Source: Corynebacterium sp. 13CS0277
GTDB lineage: Bacteria > Actinomycetota > Actinomycetes > Mycobacteriales > Mycobacteriaceae
Assembly: GCF_002994655.1 (NCBI RefSeq)
Contig: NZ_PPDL01000002.1
Span: 62,001 to 126,000, forward strand
Reading direction: 5' to 3'
Length of the DNA: 64,000 nt
The position numbers and the translations under genes were made by a program. Below, piece after piece: positions 1 to 10,211 of the stretch (its first letter is position 1; every line of letters starts with the position of its first letter). The notes under the pieces are model-generated. The model did no database searches. It was not told the origin of the DNA and worked only from the letters and a program-made list of their open reading frames with translations.

Positions 1-566
1 CCCTCAATCGGCAGGCGGCTCGTCGCCTCCGGGGTCTCAGGTGCCGCGGGCTGGCCGATACCGATGACGACCTCGGTGGCGTCGTCCGCCGGCACCGCAA
101 TGCTCGACCACAGCACGTCATACCAGGGGCCCGTCGGCTGGCCCAGCTCCCCCCGCTTGGTGGCCTGGGGGTTGTCCCCCAACGCCGGATCCAGGATGCG
201 GAACGCCGTCTCCCCCGGCTCGATCACGCCGAAGCGGGCGCGGGCCTGCTCCCGGACGTAGTCGTCGTTCTGCAGCTGCTGCAGCTGCGCACTCAGCTCG
301 TCCTTCTGCCGCTGTTTGGCGCTAATCGACGCCTTCACGCGGGCAATGTCGGAGCGCTGCTGGGCATAGTTCTGGATCGGCACGCCGACGATGACGATGA
401 CGGCCACGAGCACCGTGGCGAGGATCGCGAATTCGACGTGGCTGATCGGCCGCATCGGTTGGCGGCGGGCCTTGATGGTGGCGACAGCCTGCTTGTGCCG
501 CTGGTTGAGTTCGCGCCGGGATACCGGCACCTGTCCGCGCGCACGGGGGGAGTCACCTTTAGCCAT
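1..566 (-). CDS. ftsB: Septum formation initiator, FtsB/DivIC type (3' end outside window)
   Basis: Bitopic division protein; the family joins the divisome through an extracytoplasmic coiled coil. The frame starts at the ATG at 566 and stays open to the window edge, so 188 residues are visible and the C-terminus is missing. A basic cytoplasmic N-terminus (1-43) is followed by one membrane segment (about 44-64, V/I/A/L rich), a short coiled coil with LQQLQN at 95-100, and the typical ARFGVIEPGE stretch at 110-119. It lies downstream of eno on the same strand, the usual corynebacterial order. The assignment rests on topology, motif and neighbourhood; FtsB and DivIC are not separated here. Confidence 0.85.
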   Translation of the reverse strand, partial: MAKGDSPRARGQVPVSRRELNQRHKQAVATIKARRQPMRPISHVEFAILATVLVAVIVIVGVPIQNYAQQRSDIARVKASISAKQRQKDELSAQLQQLQNDDYVREQARARFGVIEPGETAFRILDPALGDNPQATKRGELGQPTGPWYDVLWSSIAVPADDATEVVIGIGQPAAPETPEATSRLPIE

Positions 567-866
567 AGTGCCCCACAGTGTAGCCACACCCGCCACACGA
601 GCACCGGATAGACACCACCGATACCGCACATCCTCCCGCCAACATCACACGGCATTCCCCCCCCGACATCACCCGCCGTCAGCCGGCGCCACCCTGCGCA
701 CCACCGCATGACCCGGTACGAAAGCCACCCCTTTGACGGCTGTGGGTACACAACGAACGGCACCGCCGCACCCGACGACCACGCACGAGGCGCGTGGGAG
801 GGTGACGGCGGTGCCGAACACAAAGAACTGGAGGAATAGCGGGCGCGGGGTTGACCTGCGCCCGGG

Positions 867-887
867 GCAGGCTCACGGGGAGCCTGC
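867..887 (-). terminator. Hairpin just after eno
   Basis: GCAGGCT (867-873) pairs with AGCCTGC (881-887) across a 7-nt loop, 17 bp past the eno stop. There is no U-tract, so it may be a 3'-end stabiliser or a weak terminator before ftsB. The rest of 567-866 shows no gene. Confidence 0.45.
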
Positions 888-903
888 GGGGATCAGGGGG
901 TGA

Positions 904-2689
<1,786 letters not shown>

Positions 2690-3475
2690 TTAGGGGTGCT
2701 CATTGCGGGCGTAGTGGGCGGCCGCGTCGCGCACCTTGTTGAGGTAGTCACTCGAGGCGTTGTAGGCGTAGATCGCCTTCGTCCAGCCTTGCGGGGTGGC
2801 CAGGTCCCGCTCCCCCATGCACAGCAGCGCCGCCGCGGAGGCGGCCGCATCGTCAATCTGGTTCGGGTCGGGCTCGTTGTCACCGTTGGCGTCGATGCCG
2901 ATGGTGCGGAAGGTCTCCGGGATGAACTGCATGGGCCCCACCGCGCGGTCATACTCGGTATCGCCGTCCCACTTGCCGCCGTCGGTATCGAGGATCTCTG
3001 CGAACCCGGGGGAGCCGTCGAGCGGCACACCAATGATCGTGGGCGTGGCGACGCCTGCCTCGTCCAGGTGGGAGCCGCCAAAGAGCTTGCCGGAGTAGGT
3101 GCCGTGGCGGGTTTCCACGTAACCAATGCCGGCGAGGGTGCCCCAGTTGAGGTGGCAGTCAGGCCAGGTGCGTTCGGCAATGAGCTGCGCGTTGCCGTAG
3201 GCCCGCACCGCCGCCGGGGAAATACCGGTGTTGGCCGCGATGGGGGCGGCCCAGTCGGCCAGGCTGTCGGCGGTGCGGCCCGGCGCGCTGATGTCGATGG
3301 CGGGCGGCGCTGCGGCGGCGGCCGGCGGCACGTCGTCGGGGACGGGCGGGCTGGGGGTGAAGTCCACCCGGTCGCCCAGCAATACGAGGGCTCCGGCGAC
3401 GGCGATCGCGACCAGCACGAGGGCGAGCACGCTCGTAATCATGCACCCGCGGAGCGCAGTTCTGCCTGTAGTCAT
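2690..3475 (-). CDS. Membrane-anchored lytic murein transglycosylase
   Basis: Cleaves peptidoglycan glycan strands; SLT-type lysozyme fold. The 261 residues from ATG 3475 comprise a short basic N-terminus, one membrane anchor (about 12-33), an Ala/Pro-rich linker and the catalytic domain. That domain carries GIGYVETRHGTYSG, whose Glu fits the catalytic acid, then AVGPMQFIPETF and AIYAYNASSDYLNKV near the end, all typical of the bacterial MltB/SLT relatives found in actinobacteria. Upstream in-frame extension to 3784 is Arg/Cys-rich and looks non-coding, so ATG 3475 (MTTGRTALRG) is preferred. The gene lies upstream of eno on the same strand, 500 bp apart. Confidence 0.9.
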   Translation of the reverse strand: MTTGRTALRGCMITSVLALVLVAIAVAGALVLLGDRVDFTPSPPVPDDVPPAAAAAPPAIDISAPGRTADSLADWAAPIAANTGISPAAVRAYGNAQLIAERTWPDCHLNWGTLAGIGYVETRHGTYSGKLFGGSHLDEAGVATPTIIGVPLDGSPGFAEILDTDGGKWDGDTEYDRAVGPMQFIPETFRTIGIDANGDNEPDPNQIDDAAASAAALLCMGERDLATPQGWTKAIYAYNASSDYLNKVRDAAAHYARNEHP

Positions 3476-4480
3476 GGCCGCCAATCCTACTTCCCCACCC
3501 GCCGCATTCCGACTTGGCCCACACCTGCGTGATGACAGGAAACGTTCAGGCAACACACCCCGCCACGCCACATCAGACATGCTCGCGCAGTGCGCGTCAC
3601 AGCCCGGGGCAGCCCACGCCACACGGGCAGAGGCGGATTCATTGATGCGAAGTGCTGCACACACCCACCCGCACCCGGTGACAAGCACGCAACGCTGGGC
3701 CACACCTGAGCCGGCGATGACAGCGGCATGGGAACTCGCGGCACAGTGCCTGCCCGCGGGACAGCACAGTCCCGGACGATTCACAGGGGCAGGCGTGCGC
3801 CTTCCTGCGTTTTAGTGGCTCTGCATTGCCCGACACATGGCACGCACCGCACACCGCACCCCCGACAGGCACCGCAGTGAGCGCCCGCCGCAGGCACAGC
3901 ACACCCCTCCCGACACATGTCGGGCACCCCCGGGGAGCACCCCCACAGGCGCGCCACTATTGCCACAGCAGTAACAGTAGTGTTCAATTTTCACACAACG
4001 AGTGGTGTGGTATCCGCAGGCCGCCCCGGGAGTGAATGCCCGCAAGGCTCTGCCGAGTACCCACCACCGCTGACAGCACGCGCCCCGCCAGGCCATCACC
4101 CGGCGCGATCGCAGCCGCCGCAGTCTGCCTCGTCTTCTCACGAGACCTCGGTCTCTTCCTCCCCTCTTCCCTTATCCTCTCTCCCCTGACCGTCCCACAC
4201 ACGTCTCACCTGGAACATCCACGTTCTGCGTGGCGCTACCCCGGGGCCGGGCCTACAGTTCTCCCCCTTCCCGCCCCCCACGGGCACGCCAGTACTGGAG
4301 CGCGTGACGGACACAGGGGACGCAAGGGACACAGGGGACACAAAAGGGGCCGGGAGGAGATCCCCCGAAAGAAGACCGGCAGTGCGGCACACCTGCGAAC
4401 TCGTCACCGCTTCGGCTTCGCCGTGCGCCGCTGTGTTCCTTAGTTCTCCCCTTGTTTTTCTTCCCCCGATCGGAGCAACC
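3476..4480. other. 1-kb intergenic region with hairpins and repeats, no gene supported
   Basis: Only short, compositionally biased open frames occur here. Structures seen: a perfect dyad CCCGACA-CA-TGTCGGG at 3909-3924, with a half copy CCCGACACATG near 3829; a CACAC/GTGTG dyad at about 3992-4010; two 13-bp direct repeats GGACACAGGGGAC at 4309-4321 and 4327-4339; and the hairpin-pyrimidine element at 4142-4188 listed separately. Confidence 0.5.
4142..4188 (+). promoter_or_regulatory. Hairpin plus polypyrimidine tract upstream of the 4481 gene
   Basis: GAGACC-TC-GGTCTC (4142-4155) runs straight into a C/T-rich stretch to about 4188. A second pyrimidine patch lies at 4437-4468, just before the ribosome binding site of the exported protein. 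The same arrangement recurs at 7256, 22775 and 59306. Confidence 0.4.
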
Positions 4481-4915
4481 ATGCTGAAGAAGGCTCTTGC
4501 CACCACCGCCGCGACCCTGGTCGCCGCCACCGCGTTCGCCACCCCGGCGCACGCCAGCGAACTCGACCTGCTGGGCCTGCTGCTCGGCACGAACACCGCC
4601 GAGAACCTGTCCTGCCAGGACGTGAAGTCCGGCCTGGAGACCCTGGGCCTGTACTCCCCTGAGGACACCCGCATCACCCTCGAGACCAAGATCAAGGCGA
4701 AGGCCACCGACCTGGCCGGCAACAACGCCGTCATCGCCGCTGCGGCCGCCAAGGTTGGCAACGATGTCTCCGGCAAGGCCGAAGAGTGCGGCCTGATCAA
4801 GAAGGACCCGATCGCCCTGCTGTCCAGCCAGCTCGGCTCCTCCGAGGCTATGCCGCAGCTCGGCAACCTGCGCGGCATGATCGAGCCGCTGCTCGCGCTG
4901 GCACCGAAGAAGTAA
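4481..4915 (+). CDS. Small exported protein of unknown function
   Basis: 144 residues from ATG 4481, with GGAG 6 nt upstream. A clear Sec signal peptide (MLKKALATTAATLVAATAFA) ends in an AHA-type cleavage site near residue 24. The mature part begins ELDLLGLLLG and has two cysteines about 30 and 90 residues apart from each other (SCQDVK, ECGLIKKD), probably disulfide bonded. No known domain is recognised; small secreted proteins of this kind are common in corynebacteria. It is convergent with mazG and shares a strong hairpin with it. Confidence 0.8.
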   Translation: MLKKALATTAATLVAATAFATPAHASELDLLGLLLGTNTAENLSCQDVKSGLETLGLYSPEDTRITLETKIKAKATDLAGNNAVIAAAAAKVGNDVSGKAEECGLIKKDPIALLSSQLGSSEAMPQLGNLRGMIEPLLALAPKK

Positions 4916-4970
4916 CCCCGCGGCAGGCGTCTCAAGCCCACCCGGCCCCGCGCCTGCCCGCATCCCAAGC

Positions 4971-5031
4971 GACGCGCCCACAGTCTTCACATAGGGACCT
5001 TGAAAAAGTCCTTGCTGGCTGTGGGCGCGTC
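4971..5031. terminator. Shared hairpin between convergent genes
   Basis: A perfect 13-bp stem (GACGCGCCCACAG at 4971-4983 with its complement at 5019-5031) encloses a smaller GGAC...GTCC stem. It lies between the stop at 4915 and the mazG stop at 5104, so it can serve both strands. There is no long U-tract. Confidence 0.6.
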
Positions 5032-5103
5032 GTCGTTGTCATTCCCCGACTCCCCTTGGGGTGTTGTCGTCTGTGGGGTGTTGGCACCCCTTGGGTGCGG
5101 CGG

Positions 5104-5925
5104 TTAGACGTCCATCCCGGGCAGCGGCGGCAGATCCAATAGGCCCCGGGGCTCCAGGGGCGGCAGCAAGGAGGCGTCCGCCGTCAGCGGATCGAAAGGC
5201 TTGTCCTCCTGCTGCTTGGCGTCCTCCCACAGGCGCATCTGCGTCTCCTCGTCGACGATCTCGGTCGTGCCATCGAAGAGGTAGGGGCTACGCGCCCGCA
5301 TCTTCGCCACGAAGGAGCGGGCCACCGCGTCGAAATCGAAGTCGCCCCGATTGGCGGCGATCTGGGCATGGAAGAGCACCTGGAGCAACACATCCCCCAG
5401 TTCCTTTTCCAACTGCTTCGCGCCCTGCAGGCTCGGGCGGGTATCCCCGGGGGCGTACTGGCGGACCGCTTCGGCGAATTCGCCGGATTCCTCCTCCAGG
5501 TACGGCAGGAGGGACTCGTGGGTCTGCGCCCGCTCCCAGCCGCCGATGGTCAGTGCGCGCTCCATCACCTGCAGCGCCTCCTCAATTCCCCGCAGGTGCG
5601 CCGGGGTGGCAGAGCTGTCCGCCCGCGGGGCGTCCGCCCCGCCGGTGCCGCGGTAGGCGCTGGCATAGACGGTCTCCCCGCGGTTGATCGCGGCGAGCAC
5701 CTCCGGGTGCTCGGCGTCTGTCGACATGAGCACCGGCTCCGGGCGGGCGCTGTGGGCGCCCCGCGCCTCGTCGTCTGCACCCTGGGCGCGGGCCGCGATG
5801 TCGGAGACAACCCACCGCACATGCACCCCCACCTCGTCGGTGTAGCGAATCTCACCACGCAGATGTGGGACGGCGTCAACGGGAATCACATCGGGGAAGC
5901 GCGGATCGAGCAGAACGACAGACAT
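5104..5925 (-). CDS. mazG: MazG-family nucleotide pyrophosphohydrolase
   Basis: Hydrolyses (d)NTPs to monophosphates; house-cleaning and stringent-response related in actinobacteria. The 273 residues from ATG 5925 have an N-terminal extension of about 110 residues, as in mycobacterial and corynebacterial MazG, and then the MazG all-alpha domain. The metal-binding motifs are visible: EEESGEF at 144-150 and EKELGDVLLQV at 173-183 (E173, D178 fit the EXXD pair). The C-terminus is Pro/Leu rich. An alternative in-frame ATG lies at 5937, four codons upstream. The gene is convergent with the small exported protein. Confidence 0.9.
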   Translation of the reverse strand: MSVVLLDPRFPDVIPVDAVPHLRGEIRYTDEVGVHVRWVVSDIAARAQGADDEARGAHSARPEPVLMSTDAEHPEVLAAINRGETVYASAYRGTGGADAPRADSSATPAHLRGIEEALQVMERALTIGGWERAQTHESLLPYLEEESGEFAEAVRQYAPGDTRPSLQGAKQLEKELGDVLLQVLFHAQIAANRGDFDFDAVARSFVAKMRARSPYLFDGTTEIVDEETQMRLWEDAKQQEDKPFDPLTADASLLPPLEPRGLLDLPPLPGMDV

Positions 5926-6253
5926 GTAGGCGATCATAGCCGCCGCGCACCCCGCCCCCGCAGAAGGATTCTCCCCCCGCCGCCGCCCGCCCCACGGTTT
6001 CGCCCGCGCAAACATCAAGGCCACAGGCAACATTCAGGCAACCCACAGCAATCGGGTGAGAACACGAGCCCGCCCGGCACGCACGCATGCGCACCAAACG
6101 ATGATTCGTCACGGACCCGTCGGACGGGGTTACGGGCCCACACCGGCGGGTGTGATGCGGGCGGCACCGCAGTGTGACCTCACACCCATTGGGGTGAAAC
6201 GCAGCCAAGTTCTCTTCGCCTGTACTCCCCCGGGGGCTACCAACACGCCCAGT

Positions 6254-6272
6254 GTGAGGGCTAGCCTAAAAA
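6254..6272 (+). promoter_or_regulatory. Candidate DtxR-type iron box upstream of efeU
   Basis: The dyad AGGGCTAGCCTA (6257-6268), in the context GTGAGGGCTAGCCTAAAA, matches the central part of the corynebacterial DtxR operator (TTAGGTTAGCCTAACCTAA). It lies about 140 bp before the efeU start. Iron-dependent repression of efeUOB by DtxR would fit. This is a match by eye, not a scored hit. The rest of 5926-6407 shows no gene. Confidence 0.5.
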
Positions 6273-6407
6273 GTGCTGCCGCCGTGCGCACCCCGCACCC
6301 CGGCCGCCGCGTGCCGAGAACTCGGCCGCGTCGTCCACCCCGTGACGCCCCACCGCCACCGCGCGGCCCGTGCGCCACGACACCGAACATTAGACACACC
6401 ACTTTTC

Positions 6408-7247
6408 ATGCTGTTTGCCAACTTCCTCATCGGTCTCCGCGAGGGCCTCGAGGCCTCCATGGTCGTGATGATCCTGGTGGCTTTCCTCGTCAAGGGCCAC
6501 CGCCGGGACCAACTCCGCTGGGTGTGGCTCGGCGTCGCCGCCGCGCTCGCCGCCACCATCGCCGCCTTCCTCCTCATCCAATTCGGCACCAAGACACTGA
6601 CCTCCACCGGTCAGGAACTCGTCGGCGGCATCGCCTCCCTCATCGCCGTCGCACTGGTCACCTGGATGCTGCTGTGGATGCGCGGGGCGTCGAAAAACAT
6701 GAGCCGTGAGCTCAGCGGCAAGATGGAGGCCGCCATCGCCGTCGGCCCCTTCGCCGTCGTCGTCGTGGCCTTCACCGCGGTCGTCCGCGAAGGCATCGAA
6801 ACCGCCCTGCTCGTCTTCGACTCCTTCACCAACGGCGCCCTGGCCAAGCCCTTCCTCGGGCTCGCACTCGGCATGCTGGCCTCCGTCGTCCTCGCGGTCC
6901 TCATGTACCGCGGCGCCCTGCGCATCAACTTGAAGGTGTTCTTCACGATCACCGGGGTCCTCCTCGTCGTCGTGGCCGCCGGCATCCTCCGCTACGGCAT
7001 CACCGACCTGCAGGAAGCGGGGGTGCTGCCGGGCCTGAACAACCTCGCCTTCGACATCTCCCACATCCTCGTGCCGGGCTCCGCGCCCGCAGCCCTCATC
7101 GAAGGCATCTTCAACCTGGTGCCCGCACCGACCGTGGCCTCCATGATCGGCTGGGCGGTCTACCTCGTCGTCGCCCTGTGGCTGTTCCTCCGCCCCCAGC
7201 GCGAGACCACCCCCGCCGCCCCGGCTGCGGCGCAGGCCACGGCATAG
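6408..7247 (+). CDS. efeU: EfeU iron permease (FTR1 family)
   Basis: Inner-membrane iron channel of the EfeUOB system. The 279 residues from ATG 6408 form about seven hydrophobic segments. The two FTR1-family REXXE iron-binding motifs are intact: REGLE at 11-15 in the first helix and REGIE at 127-131 in the fourth. The longer frame back to 6273 is Arg/Pro-rich and not protein-like, so the start next to the first helix is chosen. First gene of the operon efeU-efeO-efeB, behind a DtxR-like box. Confidence 0.95.
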   Translation: MLFANFLIGLREGLEASMVVMILVAFLVKGHRRDQLRWVWLGVAAALAATIAAFLLIQFGTKTLTSTGQELVGGIASLIAVALVTWMLLWMRGASKNMSRELSGKMEAAIAVGPFAVVVVAFTAVVREGIETALLVFDSFTNGALAKPFLGLALGMLASVVLAVLMYRGALRINLKVFFTITGVLLVVVAAGILRYGITDLQEAGVLPGLNNLAFDISHILVPGSAPAALIEGIFNLVPAPTVASMIGWAVYLVVALWLFLRPQRETTPAAPAAAQATA

Positions 7248-7255
7248 GCGCCCGC

Positions 7256-7313
7256 ACGCGCCGCTGCGCGTTGCTCTGTTTCTCCTTTTTCTCTTCTTCC
7301 CCTTGTCGGCCAC
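7256..7313 (+). promoter_or_regulatory. Hairpin plus polypyrimidine tract between efeU and efeO
   Basis: ACGCG (7256-7260) pairs with CGCGT (7267-7271), followed at once by about 40 nt of almost pure C/T with a U-rich core. It sits 9 nt after the efeU stop and 176 nt before the efeO start. It could act as a partial terminator that sets the efeU to efeOB ratio. Confidence 0.45.
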
Positions 7314-7489
7314 GCCCGCCGCGGGCTCGCCCCGGCGCCCCGCCCCACACCACTGACCGTGGTGGGGGTGGCGGCGTGGCTGCCAAAACTGCATACACCC
7401 CCTCCCTCACACGCTGGTCGGATGGATGCCACAGGCCTGTGGCGGCCACCGCCTCGTGCACCCCGGACAGAAAGAAACCCTGTAACACC

Positions 7490-8632
7490 ATGACCCTCAA
7501 GAAGACTGTGTCCCTGGCAGCGCTGTCCCTCGCCCTGCCCGGCACCCTCGTTGCCTGCGCCGACAAGGTCGATGAAGCCAACGCCCAGAACTTCACCGTC
7601 ACCGCCGACGACACCACCTGCGCGGTCTCCGGCACGGAGACCACCACCGGCACCTCCACCTTCGAGGTGACCAACAACGGCTCCAAGGTCAACGAGTTCT
7701 ACGTCTACACCACCGCCGGCCGTGTCATCGGCGAGGTCGAAAACATTGGCCCGGGCCTGACCCGTAAGCTCACCGTCCAGATCACCGACCCGGGCGAGTA
7801 CACCCTGACCTGCAAGCCGGGCATGGTGGGCGAGGGTATTTCCTCCCAGCTGACCGTCACCGGTGAGGCAAAGTCCGCCACCGACGGCGACAAGGTCCTC
7901 GAGGAAGCCGTCGAGGGCTACATCGCCTACGTCCGCTCCCAGACGAAGGCCCTGAAGGAGCAGACCAAGCTCTTCGCCGACGCCATCGACGAGGGCGACA
8001 TCGCCACCGCCCGCGCCCTGTTCCCCATCGCCCGCACCCCCTACGAGCGCATCGAGCCCGTCGCCGAGTCCTTCCCCGACGACCTCGACCCGCGCATCGA
8101 CCTGCGTGAAGCCGACCTGGAGGAGGGCGACACCTGGACCGGTTTCCACAAGATCGAAAAGGCCATCTTCGAGAGCAACGAGATCACCGAGGAGACCAAG
8201 GCGGACGCCAAGCAGCTCGTCGCCGACGTCGACGAACTCGTCGCCGGGGTGGACTCCAAGGACTACACCATCACCCCCGTCCAGATCGCCTCCGGCGCCC
8301 AGGGCCTGCTCGACGAGATCGCCACCTCCAAGATCACCGGCGAGGAAGACGTCTTCTCCGGCACCGACCTCTACGACTTCCAGGCCAACCTCGACGGCTC
8401 CAAGGCCGCCATCGCCTCCCTGGAGAAGGCCCTCGACGCCCGCGACAAGGACCTGCTCAGCTCCATCAACGCCGACTTCGCGAAGGTGCAGAAGCTGCTC
8501 GACGGCTACCGTGACGGCGACGGCTTCATCAACTACGCCGAGGTCACCCAGGAGCAGCGCAAGGAACTGTCCACCGCCCTGGACACCCTCACGGAGAACG
8601 TCGCCAAGGTGCAGGAAGTCGTGGCGAACTAA
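7490..8632 (+). CDS. efeO: EfeO iron-binding lipoprotein (cupredoxin plus M75 domain)
   Basis: Extracytoplasmic iron-binding component of EfeUOB. The 380 residues start with a lipoprotein signal whose lipobox LVAC places the lipidated Cys at 23. An N-terminal cupredoxin-like EfeO domain (about 33-125) contains C44 and C108. The M75 peptidase-like helical domain follows, with the family HXXE motif as HKIE at 220-223. The ATG at 7490 is preferred because the signal peptide begins there; the upstream frame to 7178 lacks protein character. efeB follows after 3 nt, implying coupled translation. Confidence 0.94.
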   Translation: MTLKKTVSLAALSLALPGTLVACADKVDEANAQNFTVTADDTTCAVSGTETTTGTSTFEVTNNGSKVNEFYVYTTAGRVIGEVENIGPGLTRKLTVQITDPGEYTLTCKPGMVGEGISSQLTVTGEAKSATDGDKVLEEAVEGYIAYVRSQTKALKEQTKLFADAIDEGDIATARALFPIARTPYERIEPVAESFPDDLDPRIDLREADLEEGDTWTGFHKIEKAIFESNEITEETKADAKQLVADVDELVAGVDSKDYTITPVQIASGAQGLLDEIATSKITGEEDVFSGTDLYDFQANLDGSKAAIASLEKALDARDKDLLSSINADFAKVQKLLDGYRDGDGFINYAEVTQEQRKELSTALDTLTENVAKVQEVVAN

Positions 8633-8635
8633 CCC

Positions 8636-9922
8636 ATGAGCGACACCGACCACGCACACGGCAGCGTCTTCGGTGACGGCGCATCCGCGCTGTCCCGCCG
8701 AGGATTCCTCACGGGCGCCGGGTTGGGTGTTGCCGGCGTGGCCGGCTTCGCCGCGATGCCCCCAGGCGACGCCCACGGGGACGCCATCCCCAACCACATC
8801 GTCCCCTTCGACGGCCCCCACCAGGCAGGCATCACCACCGCCGCCCAGGACCGCATGCACTTCGTCTCCCTCGACGTCCTCGCCGGCACCACCCGCGAAG
8901 ACCTACAGGAGATGCTGCGCACCTGGACGGCGATGGCGCGGCGCATGACCCAAGGGCTCGAAGCCGTCGAAGACGGTGCCGTCGGCGGCGGCCAGTACGC
9001 CGTCGCCCCCGACACCGGCGAGGCACTCGACCTGCCGGCCGCGAACCTCACCATCACGATCGGTTTCGGCCCCAGCCTCTTCGACGAGCGCTTCGGCCTG
9101 GCCGCCGCAAAGCCCGCCGAGCTCAACGACCTGCCGCACTTCTCCGGCGACATGCTCAACGAGGCCATCAGCCGGGGCGACATCTGCCTGCAGGCCTGCG
9201 CCGACGACCCCCAGGTCGCCGTCCACGCCGTGCGCGTCCTCATCAAGGAAGGCACCGGCAAAGTCGCCGTCCGCTGGTCGCAGCTCGGCTTCGGGCGCAC
9301 CTCCTCCACCACCCAGGCCCAAGCCACCCCCCGCAACCTCTTCGGGTTCAAGGACGGCACCAACAACCTCAAAGTGGAGGACGAAAACCTCGTCAACGAG
9401 CACGTGTGGGTGCACGCCCCCGGCCAGTGGATGGACGGCGGCTCCTACCTGATCACCCGCCGCATCCGAATGCTCATTGAGAACTGGGACCGGCAGGTGC
9501 TCAAAGACCAGGAGGAAACCTTCGGCCGCGATAAGCTCGAAGGCGCACCCCTGGGCCGCACCCACGAGTTCGACGAGCTACCGCTCGACGAGTACGTCGG
9601 CACCGACGGCCCCGTCATCCCCGCGGACGCACACGCCCGGCTGGCGCACCACAGTGAAAACAACGGTGCCCGCATGCTGCGCCGCGGCTACAACTTCATC
9701 GACGGCTCCGACGGCTTCGGCCACCTCGACGCAGGCCTGTTCTTCATCGCCTTCGTCGCGGACCCCGACAAGGACTTCATCCCCGTCCAGTCGAAGCTCG
9801 CCAAGGGCGACAAGATGAACGAGTACGTCCGCTACGAGTCCTCCGCCATCTTCGCCTGCCCCGGCGGCGTCACCGGCGAGAAGGACTACTGGGGCTCCAA
9901 GCTCTTCGAGCAGACCGCCTAA
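8636..9922 (+). CDS. efeB: EfeB/DyP-type haem peroxidase, Tat-exported
   Basis: Dye-decolourising peroxidase of the EfeUOB system, proposed in the family to act on haem or to oxidise ferrous iron outside the membrane. The 428 residues have a twin-arginine signal (SRRGFLTGAG, R21-R22) followed by a hydrophobic stretch to about 40. The DyP fingerprint GFKDGTNN lies near 236-243 and the distal region DGFGHLDAGLFFIAFV near the end. Start ATG 8636 lies 3 nt after the efeO stop. A hairpin (9926-9940) and a longer one (9982-10047) follow. Confidence 0.95.
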   Translation: MSDTDHAHGSVFGDGASALSRRGFLTGAGLGVAGVAGFAAMPPGDAHGDAIPNHIVPFDGPHQAGITTAAQDRMHFVSLDVLAGTTREDLQEMLRTWTAMARRMTQGLEAVEDGAVGGGQYAVAPDTGEALDLPAANLTITIGFGPSLFDERFGLAAAKPAELNDLPHFSGDMLNEAISRGDICLQACADDPQVAVHAVRVLIKEGTGKVAVRWSQLGFGRTSSTTQAQATPRNLFGFKDGTNNLKVEDENLVNEHVWVHAPGQWMDGGSYLITRRIRMLIENWDRQVLKDQEETFGRDKLEGAPLGRTHEFDELPLDEYVGTDGPVIPADAHARLAHHSENNGARMLRRGYNFIDGSDGFGHLDAGLFFIAFVADPDKDFIPVQSKLAKGDKMNEYVRYESSAIFACPGGVTGEKDYWGSKLFEQTA

Positions 9923-9925
9923 CAC

Positions 9926-9940
9926 GCCCCGTCCCGGGGC
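9926..9940 (+). terminator. Short GC hairpin after efeB
   Basis: GCCCCG-TCC-CGGGGC begins 4 nt after the efeB stop. No U-tract follows. Confidence 0.4.
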
Positions 9941-9981
9941 ACCATGCTCCGGGGCAGCACGCCCCCAAGGGCAGCACACCA

Positions 9982-10047
9982 CCGCCCGCATCCCTCTGAC
10001 CCGGCCTGCACCCCACCGTGCAGCCAGGAGGAGTCGGATGCGGGCGG
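9982..10047 (+). terminator. Long nested hairpin after efeB
   Basis: A 12-bp perfect stem (CCGCCCGCATCC at 9982-9993 with its complement at 10036-10047) encloses a second stem CTGCAC...GTGCAG (10006-10023). It ends the efeUOB region and insulates the next gene. There is no run of T, so it may not be a classical intrinsic terminator. Confidence 0.55.
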
Positions 10048-10211
10048 TTGTGGCTGCACACAGGTGGGATCAGTACGTCCAATGCGGCGATGTTTACACC
10101 GTTGACCAATCGTACTGTGGCCGCCCAAAGCGATACTAAGTTGGAACTGGACGAACGAATTCGCTAATGCGGTTCCGACGGGCCTTACACACCCAATGAA
10201 GGGGATTGTTG

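Noticed and set aside
7160..8860. 566-codon frame on the minus strand
   Set aside because: Antisense to efeO and part of efeB, both firmly identified; repetitive Gly/Val/Leu composition.
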